Source: an uncultured Erysipelotrichaceae bacterium
GTDB lineage: Bacteria > Bacillota_I > Bacilli_A > Erysipelotrichales > Erysipelotrichaceae
DNA length: 7,235 bases
Direction of reading: 5' to 3'
NCBI GenBank assembly: GCA_902795525.1
Contig: CADBLN010000003.1
Span: 1-7,235 of the forward strand
The notes below the pieces were generated by a model. That model had not been told where the DNA came from, made no database searches, and was given only the letters and a program-made list of their open reading frames with translations. A program made the translations under genes and the position numbers. Shown here piece after piece: positions 1-6,336 of the stretch. Position 1 is the first letter of the stretch. Every line of letters starts with the position of its first letter.

Positions 1-59
1 AAGTCTCAAAAATTTTTTATTTATAAGGGTTTTCGCATATTGTGGTAAATCGTGCCATG

Positions 60-404
60 CTAGTTACTTAACTTTCCACCATTGCCCCAATGATCATAAG
101 TTGAATATGTCAGATATATTCTTTCGGTTGCAATATCAGTAACTTCACTAATCATCTTCATCAGTTCTCTGGCATATCCTTCTCTAAGTTCAAATGCTGA
201 TTCATGAAATAATTCAACCTTTACCTTCATACATCCATCTTTTGAACAGCCAAAATACATATCCCTTCCATCATTTAATTCAACCATGGTTCTTTCAATT
301 GTCTTTGGTGGAATACATAATATCAACTCAGCTGTCCTTCTTAAAATCTCATCCTTTTGAATATCAGTTAATTTTACATTCGTATTCAATTGTACATATG
401 GCAT
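60..404 (-). CDS. MIF-like tautomerase superfamily protein
   Basis: A 114-residue protein that aligns along its whole length with macrophage migration inhibitory factor (about 115 residues). The N-terminus MPYVQLNTNV parallels MIF's MPMFIVNTNV; the IPPKTIERTMVEL, MYFGCSKDGC and TERIYLTYSTYDHWGNGG segments fall where MIF has its KPPQYIAVHV, AFGGSSEPC and PDRVYINYYDMNAANVGWN segments. Pro2, exposed after Met removal, is the catalytic base of the superfamily and is present. The residue matching MIF Lys32 appears to be Ile, although a Lys lies three positions further on, so activity on phenylpyruvate-type substrates is uncertain. The start is well supported: GAGGTGA lies 7 nt upstream of ATG. There is no signal peptide, so it is probably cytoplasmic. 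It sits 461 bp beyond the sugar operon and its terminator, so I treat it as a separate unit. No clear promoter was found. The physiological role is unknown; bacterial MIF homologues have been discussed as both metabolic tautomerases and host-interacting proteins. Confidence 0.9.
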   Translation of the reverse strand: MPYVQLNTNVKLTDIQKDEILRRTAELILCIPPKTIERTMVELNDGRDMYFGCSKDGCMKVKVELFHESAFELREGYARELMKMISEVTDIATERIYLTYSTYDHWGNGGKLSN

Positions 405-486
405 AATCTCTTCACCTCATTTTCATATTACACCTAACCACCACACAAAAGCATAAAAATAATATGGATGGTAAATGTGTTTTCTT

Positions 487-637
487 CTAGCTTATTCTCA
501 TGCAAACAGTTTTATCTTCAAAAATTAATTTCTCAATAACAATTGACTTACCTTTCTTTACTGCTTTCAATATTTCCAAACCCAAGTCACTTACTTTATC
601 ATTTATTTCGTCACATATATACTACAATTATATTCAT
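487..637 (-). pseudogene. Possible frameshifted small gene (unknown product)
   Basis: Reading the minus strand from ATG at 635-637 gives MNIIVVYM and then a TGA at 611-613. A different frame is open from 621 down to a TAG at 487-489 and reads as a convincing polypeptide: it begins ICDEINDKVSDLGLEILK, continues AVKKGKSIVIEKLIFED and ends KTVCMRIS. The two frames meet in a TA-dinucleotide run (about 614-621); adding one TA unit would join them into a single protein of about 50 residues. No good ribosome binding site precedes the ATG. I do not recognise the family. It could be a decayed gene, a phase-variable gene or a sequencing slip, or the frame may be open by chance. Confidence 0.25.
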
Positions 638-714
638 TGGCCAAATAAGATAAAGGATCCCACTATTACTACAGTTAGAAAAGGTTAAATTTCCTAAAAA
701 TAATTCAGTAAACC

Positions 715-744
715 AAAAAAAGGCATGTATTCATACACACACCT
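715..744 (-). terminator. Rho-independent terminator of the PTS operon
   Basis: Read on the minus strand, a stem begins AGGTGTGTGT, has an ATGA tetraloop and returns as ATACATGCC, followed by seven T residues (plus-strand A run 715-721). The stem is nine to ten pairs with three G-U wobbles. It lies about 120 nt after the stop of the last operon gene and before the MIF-like gene, as expected for the end of the sugar operon transcript. Confidence 0.7.
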
Positions 745-865
745 CTAGACATTTATTAAGTGTACGGACTCTTGCTGATTCATCCGGTATCTTTATTAAT
801 TAAGAATTATAGTTTTCAAGTCTCTCCATATTAACGACTACCTTATAGATTTTGATAATCACGTG

Positions 866-1633
866 TTATTTTGTTGTTGTTTTATCTTGCCCTCTAATGA
901 AAAGGCACAGTGATGCAATCCAGACAGAGGCCAAAGAAACTATAATCTGAGCTCCAAATGACTGAATGAAATTGCTCAATGGCGTAGAAAAATATGGATC
1001 CAATATCGACGAATCATAATCTACCGCTGTTTTCATAAACTCCGAAATTTCAAGAGAATAAATAAATATGATAAAAAGAGTTACTGATATCATGCCACAC
1101 ATGAAAATTACAAATATTTTCAAAAGGACATAGTAGAAAGCTTTTCTATTCTTTATCAAATCTTTCCATATTTCACTTATTATATTCAAGCTGATACCTT
1201 TACCTTCAAAAACATAAAAGTTGGCTTTAAAGTCAGCATAAGTAAGTAGAATATACATGATTGCCGTAACAGGTTGGGCAATCCCCAAAAAGATTTTAGA
1301 AGCAGACAGCCCTTTCAAAATGAAAAACCATATTGCCACCGCAAGCAGCTTCAAAACCTCAAGTACCATGATAATCCTATATTTATTTTTCAGCATGCTT
1401 AAAAAATCTGTCACTGAAATACTTTCCTTATCTTCATAAAGGAAATATGCAACTGCCAATGATATGGCAAAATTCACAGCAACCATAACCGCCAGTATTA
1501 TGGAGTTAATCTTAAGCCTCGCAACTACAAGGTTTAAGCCTGCTCCCAAAAGTGATGTTACTATCAATAGCTTAATGATTTTCTTTGTATTATGCTTTAC
1601 GCTTTTTTTCAATTCTTCAATATGGTTTTTCAT
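866..1633 (-). CDS. Uncharacterised six-helix membrane protein, last gene of PTS operon
   Basis: About 255 residues and not a family I recognise. After a Lys-rich amphipathic N-terminus, six hydrophobic segments are visible (residues counted from the alternative start nine bases upstream): roughly 23-42, 47-68, 89-110, 117-136, 172-197 and 226-249. There is a short charged tail and no signal peptide or catalytic motif, so it is an integral membrane protein. Start choice is open. An ATG at 1640-1642 overlaps the IIA stop as ATGA, but its AAAGG motif is only 1 nt away. The ATG at 1631-1633 has the same AAAGG 10 nt upstream and is preferred; it adds three fewer residues. The gene follows the IIA gene directly and is followed by a terminator, so it is cotranscribed with the sugar genes. 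The context suggests a role linked to uptake of the same sugar or its products, but nothing in the sequence shows this. Confidence 0.8.
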   Translation of the reverse strand: MKNHIEELKKSVKHNTKKIIKLLIVTSLLGAGLNLVVARLKINSIILAVMVAVNFAISLAVAYFLYEDKESISVTDFLSMLKNKYRIIMVLEVLKLLAVAIWFFILKGLSASKIFLGIAQPVTAIMYILLTYADFKANFYVFEGKGISLNIISEIWKDLIKNRKAFYYVLLKIFVIFMCGMISVTLFIIFIYSLEISEFMKTAVDYDSSILDPYFSTPLSNFIQSFGAQIIVSLASVWIASLCLFIRGQDKTTTK

Positions 1634-1638
1634 CTTTA

Positions 1639-2118
1639 TCATACCTTTATTGATAGAATTGCTTCATCCTTGGCATTGACAACTCCTTCTTTGAGAAGCA
1701 CGATTTTCCTTTGATTGGCATTTGTTACGATAATTGGACATACCATGCAGACTCCATTTTCCTTAAAGAAATCCAAATCAACTATGGAGATGGGATCACC
1801 TTTTCTAACCTCCTGACCTTCTTTCACAAGGGTTGTGAAACCCTGTCCGTTGAATTTAACAGTATCAATACCAAAATGGATCAGATATTGGTTACGGTCA
1901 TTTGCCCTTATTCCAATAGCATGACCTGTTGGAAATATCGCTACTATGGTTCCATCAACAGGAGAAAAAACCTTACCAGAAGTCATTTCGATTGCAAAGC
2001 CATCACCAACAGTCTTTTCAGCAAAAATTGGATCAGGGACTTCTTCAATTCTCATCAGTTTTCCATCAAACGGAGCAATGAAATCAGTAGCTTTTGGTTT
2101 AAATAAATTCTTAAACAT
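1639..2118 (-). CDS. PTS system glucose-type enzyme IIA component
   Basis: A 159-residue stand-alone enzyme IIA of the glucose (Crr) family, a cytoplasmic carrier that takes phosphate from HPr and passes it to a IIB domain. Family motifs run in order: FIAPFDGK near residue 13, VPDPIFAEKTVGDGFAI at 27-43, FSPVDGTI at 51-58, IFPTGHAIGI at 61-70 with the helper His66, and LIHFGIDTVKFNGQGF at 79-94 with the phospho-accepting His81. The start at 2118 is preferred over an ATG 18 nt upstream because GAGG lies 6 nt before it and the product then begins MFKNLFKPK, like other IIA proteins. It overlaps the 3' end of the deacetylase gene by 8 nt, implying translational coupling. The neighbouring IIBC protein ends in a IIB domain and has no IIA domain, so this protein is its likely partner. 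Confidence 0.95.
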   Translation of the reverse strand: MFKNLFKPKATDFIAPFDGKLMRIEEVPDPIFAEKTVGDGFAIEMTSGKVFSPVDGTIVAIFPTGHAIGIRANDRNQYLIHFGIDTVKFNGQGFTTLVKEGQEVRKGDPISIVDLDFFKENGVCMVCPIIVTNANQRKIVLLKEGVVNAKDEAILSIKV

Positions 2119-3325
2119 AATCAACCTCATAAACATAAGGCTTGCCCATGCAATATGTAACTTTTATATTAAAGTCCTTATCAATGACTAGAAAATCAGC
2201 ATCTTTTCCTTCTTCGAGCGAGCCCTTACGGTCATATACATTGATGTATTTAGCTGGGTTTTCAGCTGTAACCTTAACCACCTCATGAATGGATGGGTGG
2301 ACATTTTCAATCATGTTTCGGATTGACTTTATATAACTGAGTTCAAGATCCCTAACTTCTGCGTAGTTATGCTTATCAATCCTTGTTTCAGTTCCATCAT
2401 CTTTCCTTATGATCAAATAATCCCCATCAGGGATAAATGTTTCCTTACGAATATAGTGGTACCTCTCTTTGTTGGTCTGTGCAATTCCCCCACAATCAGT
2501 AGACATGCATATCTTATCCTTGTTTTTAAGTTTCCAAACGATGGCAAAAGCCTCTTGTTTGACCGTGTTGCCTGTCTGCTTGGCAAATTCGCAGTTTAGA
2601 TCATCAAAATACATTGCTGATCCTGCAACACCCAACTCTCTATGGTGAAAACCGCTCATTCCTGAAAACATATGTGTGACACCACCTAAACCATACTCTT
2701 TCAAATCACGGATACATTCAAAGGTAGCACCACTATGGCCGATATTAATCTGGATACCATTTTCGTGACACTTAATTATCATTTCCTTTGCTCCATCAAG
2801 TTCAGGAGCCATGGTCATCAGTTTAATAATGCCAGGGCTAGATTGTGCCTTCAGCAACTGATCCATAATCGCCATATTTGGATTGATGCAGCATTCTTCC
2901 CTCTGCATGCCCTTGAACTCTTTATTGATAAATGGCCCTTCCAAATGAACACCAAGAACTGTAGCACCATCATCCTTCTGGTTTTTAACTAACCAGCTGA
3001 CATTTCTGATACCTTCTATCAGCTCTTCAATTGGTTCAGCCCCACTAGTCGCTAAAAAGCTCGTCACTCCTTCGTAAGGAAGGTTTTTCTTCATTTCCTT
3101 AATTGAAGCAATTGACTTGTCACTTCCGAAACTACCTGTTCCCCAACCATGGATATGCTGATCAATGAACCCTGGAATGATAATGCTCCCGGTATAATCA
3201 ACTACTTCCGCGTTTAAAGGAACATCATCAACTACTCTTCCGCATTTTCCGTTTTCTACCTCCAGATATCCATGTTTGATTATTTGGTTTGGAAAATATA
3301 TCTGGTCACATTTAACGTACAACAT
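2111..3325 (-). CDS. nagA: N-acetylglucosamine-6-phosphate deacetylase-like protein (divergent NagA)
   Basis: A 404-residue metal-dependent amidohydrolase of the NagA family. It would remove acetate from an N-acetylhexosamine 6-phosphate in the cytoplasm. Motifs in order: PGFIDQHIHG (His57, His59), GVHLEGPF (metal ligand Glu129), IGHSGA (His197), VTHMFSGM (His218), HHRELG (Arg229), STDCGG (catalytic Asp277), and a C-terminal ENPAKY...GSLEEGKDADFLVID block. Spacing agrees with E. coli NagA. It differs in the substrate-binding parts: THLFNAM is THMFSGM, the usual ADGxHV block is replaced by AKQTGNTV around 248-255, and the usual LAGS.LTM block before the C-terminus is unrecognisable. The start at 3325 is chosen over one 24 nt upstream because AAAGGA lies 7 nt before it; that start is 2 nt after the GH4 stop. 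The product may act on an unusual N-acetylated sugar. Confidence 0.88.
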   Translation of the reverse strand: MLYVKCDQIYFPNQIIKHGYLEVENGKCGRVVDDVPLNAEVVDYTGSIIIPGFIDQHIHGWGTGSFGSDKSIASIKEMKKNLPYEGVTSFLATSGAEPIEELIEGIRNVSWLVKNQKDDGATVLGVHLEGPFINKEFKGMQREECCINPNMAIMDQLLKAQSSPGIIKLMTMAPELDGAKEMIIKCHENGIQINIGHSGATFECIRDLKEYGLGGVTHMFSGMSGFHHRELGVAGSAMYFDDLNCEFAKQTGNTVKQEAFAIVWKLKNKDKICMSTDCGGIAQTNKERYHYIRKETFIPDGDYLIIRKDDGTETRIDKHNYAEVRDLELSYIKSIRNMIENVHPSIHEVVKVTAENPAKYINVYDRKGSLEEGKDADFLVIDKDFNIKVTYCMGKPYVYEVDYV

Positions 3326-3327
3326 GT

Positions 3328-4662
3328 TTATTTCCTTTCCAAAAACCAATAGGCTTTATTTTCATTCATCAATTCATCAAGAACAAGTTCAGCTGTCTCA
3401 AGATTATTGACTGTTCTGTTAAGTGTTAACGCCTGTAATGCCTTTACGTAATCCTTTTCAATCCAGGCTTCGCAAGTGAGTTCTTCATACGCATACTGGT
3501 TTTCCATCAAGCCTTTATAAAATGTTTTAATCTCACCATATGGGATCGGTTTAACTCCATCTTTTCCCAAAGTGCCGGCAAGTTCTACAATTGCCTCCTT
3601 TGGAAAATTGGAAATCAATCCATCAGCATTTGGACTCATTACGATAAATTCGTTGTTAAGATCATAAGCAATAGATTCAGCAACTTCAACCATCATCGAG
3701 CCAAAGACTGGAGAAGTGAGAACTGTAATACCCTCCAGACTCTTCTTCCCAACTGCCTTGGCACAGATTTCCCAGACTTCCTTTTCTCTTGTCTCTCTTG
3801 CTTCATCAGCTCTAGTGTATTCAGGATTACTCTCCCTTACAATCTGATTGGAATAAAGGTAATACTGCAGATAAGTATTTGGAATGTACTCATCAATATA
3901 TTTCATCATCTTATTTACTCTATGATAAGTATCCAGCCATGATTGTGTTCGCTGTTCAACATTATATGGATTGAATTCATTTTCCTTTAGGAATTCCTTT
4001 AATTGATTGAAGTAATCATTTCCATCTGTATCATAGAGTTCCGTAAACCACCCGAAATGGTTTAATCCAAAGTATCTGCATCTTAGTTTTTGAGAATCTA
4101 CTCCCAATATCTTCGCAAAACTAACCATCATCGAGTAAGGCTGATCGCACATATTGATGATTCTTTTGTCATCCGGAAATAAGCGGTACAGTGCCAAACC
4201 GACGATTGCGGCTGGGTTTGTATAATTGAGAATCCATGTATCAGAGCTATGTTTTCTCACACACTCAACCATTTCCTTCATGGCTCCGATGGATCGCATT
4301 CCATACGCAAATCCACCTGGACCACAGGTTTCCTGACCGACCAGACCATATTTAAGTGGTATTTTTTCATCTTTAGAACGCATTGTGTTTTGACCAACAC
4401 GCATCATGCAAAACACAAAATCGGTCATTCCATAGGCTGTATCCATGTCATCTGTAATTATGACCTCAGTTTCTGGACTCAATTGATTAATGAGCAGAAC
4501 TACATAATCTTTAATCTTGGAAAATCTTTCCTGATCCGGGTCAAAGAATATGACTTTGGAAACCGGAAATCTTTCCTTCATCTCCATTAAGGTCCCAATC
4601 AGTGCAGGAGTGCGGCACGAGCCGGCTCCTGCAATAGTTATAGTTGTTGGTTTTCTAGACAT
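3328..4662 (-). CDS. GH4 6-phospho-alpha-glucosidase (GlvA/MalH-like)
   Basis: A 444-residue family 4 glycoside hydrolase that splits 6-phosphorylated glycosides in the cytoplasm using NAD and a divalent metal. The N-terminal dinucleotide-binding loop is ITIAGAGSCRTP (8-19). IPLKYGLVGQETCGPGGFAYGMRSIG (101-126) is nearly identical to B. subtilis GlvA. NYTNPAA follows at 146-152, CDQP at 172-175 (metal ligand Cys172, Asp173), GLNHFGW at 199-205 (metal ligand His202) and PNTYLQYYL at 261-269 with the probable base Tyr264. Alpha-specific enzymes of this family carry CDMP where beta-specific ones carry CN.P, so CDQP favours an alpha-linked substrate; the Met-to-Gln change is unusual. Length is normal. 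It starts 2 nt after the IIBC stop with only a weak GGGT ribosome binding site, so coupled translation is likely. The deacetylase next door hints that the substrate may be N-acetylated rather than plain maltose 6-phosphate. Confidence 0.93.
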   Translation of the reverse strand: MSRKPTTITIAGAGSCRTPALIGTLMEMKERFPVSKVIFFDPDQERFSKIKDYVVLLINQLSPETEVIITDDMDTAYGMTDFVFCMMRVGQNTMRSKDEKIPLKYGLVGQETCGPGGFAYGMRSIGAMKEMVECVRKHSSDTWILNYTNPAAIVGLALYRLFPDDKRIINMCDQPYSMMVSFAKILGVDSQKLRCRYFGLNHFGWFTELYDTDGNDYFNQLKEFLKENEFNPYNVEQRTQSWLDTYHRVNKMMKYIDEYIPNTYLQYYLYSNQIVRESNPEYTRADEARETREKEVWEICAKAVGKKSLEGITVLTSPVFGSMMVEVAESIAYDLNNEFIVMSPNADGLISNFPKEAIVELAGTLGKDGVKPIPYGEIKTFYKGLMENQYAYEELTCEAWIEKDYVKALQALTLNRTVNNLETAELVLDELMNENKAYWFLERK

Positions 4663-4664
4663 AT

Positions 4665-6218
4665 TTATTTACCCAGTTGTTCATCAACAGCATTTCTTAC
4701 AAACTCTACCAATGGTCCAAACACGATGTGAATCTGCGTGTTAGTTGGGAAGAATACTCCTGAACATCCAGAAGTCTTTAATTTGTCATTATCAATCTTA
4801 TTCTTTTCTTTGAAATCTATTCTTAATCTGGTTATGCAGTTTTCAACATTAGTAATGTTCTCCTTACCACCAAGTGCATCAATCACAATTGCGGCAATTT
4901 CTGAATAACGTTTTTCTCTGATGAGTTCATTATCTTCATTTGGCTCATCTTCTCTACCAGGTGTCTTAACATCAAATTTGACGATCCACCACTTGAATAT
5001 AAGGTAGTTGATAATGAACATCACGATACCAACAATAATGATGTTATACCATTTAGAGTTCATCTGCATGACACCGAAGATAATGAAGTCAAAAATCGTG
5101 CCTCTGATATAACCAACAGATGTCCCCATGAAATAAAGTGCCAGAGTTGAAAGTGAGCCCAATAATGCGTAAACCACATACAAACCTGGAGCTATGAATA
5201 GGAACGTGAACTCAAGCGGCTCCGTGACATTACCTAAAATAGCAGTAAGAACAGATGTAAGAATCAATGATTTGGCAATTGCCTTGTTTTCTGGATATGC
5301 TGTCTGATACATTGCTAACCCGATACCAGGGAAAACAAACAGTGTTCTCACCATTTGGTTTTGAGCACCGAATCTTGTCAGTTCTGGCATCATCTTCCAG
5401 TATTCACTTTCTGGCCCTAAGTTAAACAAGATTTCATTCATGGCATTCAGATAACCGATATATGTCTCACCGTTAATTAAATAAGTTCCTCCGGCCTCGG
5501 TATATCTTAACATTGAATTCCAGACATGATGTAAGCCAAATGGAATCATCAGTCTGTTAATGAATCCACTTAAAATTGGTCCAAGAATCTTATGCAGTAA
5601 TAATCCTGATAGGCTTGTTGTAAATGCTACAAAATACTGCCAGAAGAAAGGCAAAATAAGACCAATGATAATTGTGCAGCCAATTGAAATGATTGGCACT
5701 GATTTTCTTCCACCAAAGAATGCTAGTGCAAGCGGCAATTCTAGATTGTAGAATTTGTCTGCTGCCCAAGCAGAAATCAAACCAGCTATGATACCACCCA
5801 ATACATTGACATTTAAGGTTTGAATCCCCAAAACTGTTGTCTGTCCATGATAACTTGCTTCTGCTGGTGCAACAAGCTGTCCAGCAGCCCCTAACCAAAC
5901 CTTAATGGTAATAAGCAATACAAGATAGCTTACAACCGACGAAAATACAGCAATGCCTTTTTCCTTTTTTGACATGCCGTAAGCAACACCCATGGCAAAT
6001 AGCAGTGGGATATTGCTAAAGACTGTGTTAGCTATAGTATTGATGCTTTTAAACACTAGAGATACATTTGGATCCCCAAACACTGGGAACAGCTTAATCC
6101 AATATGACTGTGTAAAAGCCCCAGATAGACCTACAAGCATTCCTATAGGCGCCATGATACCAATAGGAAGCAGTAAGGATCTACCAAAACGCTGAATCTG
6201 TTCATTATATTTTTTCAT
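4665..6218 (-). CDS. PTS alpha-glucoside-type enzyme IIBC (IICB order) transporter
   Basis: A 517-residue sugar permease of the glucose-glucoside PTS superfamily, closest in style to GlvC/MalX/AglA. The N-terminal IIC membrane domain (about 1-415) begins with QIQRFGRSLLLPIG and has many hydrophobic helices, GLHHVWN at 228-234, RFGAQNQM at 282-289 and the family signature NVTEPLEFTFLF at 330-341 (most relatives have GITEP). A charged linker (about 416-435) leads to a IIB domain with NCITRLR, in which Cys461 carries the phosphate, and a terminal segment of GVFF...QIHIVFGP type. No IIA domain is fused; the separate IIA gene downstream should supply it. The start has AGGAGG 10 nt upstream. It is the first gene of a five-gene run, preceded by a structured leader and an RpiR-type regulator. 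It would import and 6-phosphorylate an alpha-glycoside; the exact sugar cannot be read from sequence. Confidence 0.95.
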   Translation of the reverse strand: MKKYNEQIQRFGRSLLLPIGIMAPIGMLVGLSGAFTQSYWIKLFPVFGDPNVSLVFKSINTIANTVFSNIPLLFAMGVAYGMSKKEKGIAVFSSVVSYLVLLITIKVWLGAAGQLVAPAEASYHGQTTVLGIQTLNVNVLGGIIAGLISAWAADKFYNLELPLALAFFGGRKSVPIISIGCTIIIGLILPFFWQYFVAFTTSLSGLLLHKILGPILSGFINRLMIPFGLHHVWNSMLRYTEAGGTYLINGETYIGYLNAMNEILFNLGPESEYWKMMPELTRFGAQNQMVRTLFVFPGIGLAMYQTAYPENKAIAKSLILTSVLTAILGNVTEPLEFTFLFIAPGLYVVYALLGSLSTLALYFMGTSVGYIRGTIFDFIIFGVMQMNSKWYNIIIVGIVMFIINYLIFKWWIVKFDVKTPGREDEPNEDNELIREKRYSEIAAIVIDALGGKENITNVENCITRLRIDFKEKNKIDNDKLKTSGCSGVFFPTNTQIHIVFGPLVEFVRNAVDEQLGK

Positions 6219-6220
6219 TC

Positions 6221-6249
6221 AGCTTAATCCTCCTCTTTAAAAATAAGCT
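6221..6249 (-). promoter_or_regulatory. Hairpin bracketing the IIBC ribosome binding site
   Basis: AGCTTA at 6221-6226 and TAAGCT at 6244-6249 are perfect inverted repeats; in the minus-strand RNA a U-G pair can extend the stem to seven. The AGGAGG ribosome binding site lies in the 17-nt loop, and the stem ends 2 nt before the start codon. It could influence translation of the transporter gene. Short AT-rich dyads arise by chance in such DNA, so the function is unproven. Confidence 0.35.
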
Positions 6250-6252
6250 AAC

Positions 6253-6279
6253 AAAAAAAGCATTTGCCGGGAATGCTTT
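6253..6279 (-). terminator. Rho-independent hairpin between regulator and transporter genes
   Basis: On the minus strand AAAGCATT and AATGCTTT form a perfect 8-bp stem around a CCCGGCA loop, and the 3' arm runs into a T tract (plus-strand A run 6253-6259). It lies 54 nt after the regulator's stop and 34 nt before the IIBC start. It may end the regulator mRNA, or, if the operon promoter lies upstream of it, act as an attenuator in the operon leader. Confidence 0.65.
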
Positions 6280-6306
6280 CAAGTGTTAATTGAGTAACAG
6301 TTAATG

Positions 6307-6336
6307 ATTACAGTCATCAAAAATGACCATGGTCAT
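6307..6336 (-). promoter_or_regulatory. Candidate promoter of the PTS operon
   Basis: A possible -10 box TGTAAT at 6307-6312 is 18 nt from a possible -35 box ATGACC at 6331-6336 (four of six to TTGACA). The -35 lies inside the perfect palindrome at 6319-6340 and at the end of the regulator gene. Transcription would start near 6300, giving a leader of about 80 nt that contains the 6253-6279 hairpin. There is no room for a promoter between that hairpin and the ribosome binding site. Confidence 0.3.

Larger units (their letters stand above)
405..865. other. 461-bp intergenic region with terminator and decayed coding traces
   Basis: This stretch separates the sugar operon from the MIF-like gene. 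It contains the operon terminator (715-744), a minus-strand frame that looks like a frameshifted small gene (487-637), and a second minus-strand frame (731-862) interrupted by one stop at 800-802. A plus-strand frame at 500-688 exists, but it has no ribosome binding site and is antisense to the more protein-like minus-strand frame. A 15-bp imperfect dyad lies at 749-763. I see no tRNA, riboswitch or intact gene here. The reading frames suggest remnants of lost genes, but this is inference. Confidence 0.5.

Noticed and set aside
500..688. A 62-codon plus-strand frame in the intergenic region.
   Set aside because: No ribosome binding site, Ser/Thr/Ile-rich low-information composition, and it overlaps a more protein-like minus-strand frame.
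1711..2106. A 131-codon plus-strand frame.
   Set aside because: It is antisense to the enzyme IIA gene, whose motifs and active-site His are intact; no plus-strand gene start signal is seen.
2808..2824. A second copy of the CCATGGTCAT half-palindrome within the deacetylase gene.
   Set aside because: Only one arm matches, it lies in well-conserved coding sequence (TMAPEL), and it is explained by codon choice.
3326..3349. An upstream ATG that would extend the deacetylase by eight residues.
   Set aside because: It lies inside the GH4 coding end without a ribosome binding site, while the internal ATG has AAAGGA at ideal spacing and begins like other NagA proteins.
4249..4590. A 113-codon plus-strand frame.
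   Set aside because: It is antisense to the conserved N-terminal half of the GH4 gene and has His/Phe-rich shadow composition.
5590..5898. A 102-codon minus-strand frame inside the IIBC gene.
   Set aside because: It is out of frame with an unmistakable PTS IIC domain, is rich in Trp, Cys and Ser from shifted codons, and has no ribosome binding site.
6267..6281. A catabolite-responsive element (TGAAAGCATTCCC on the minus strand).
   Set aside because: It lacks the central CG and differs from the consensus at three positions; it is explained by the terminator stem.
6253..6305. A BglG/LicT-type ribonucleic antiterminator (TGTTACT ... GGCAAA words upstream of the T tract).
   Set aside because: The words are present but about 24 nt apart, whereas the known element is compact (about 29 nt in all); the rest does not match and no antiterminator protein gene is in the window.
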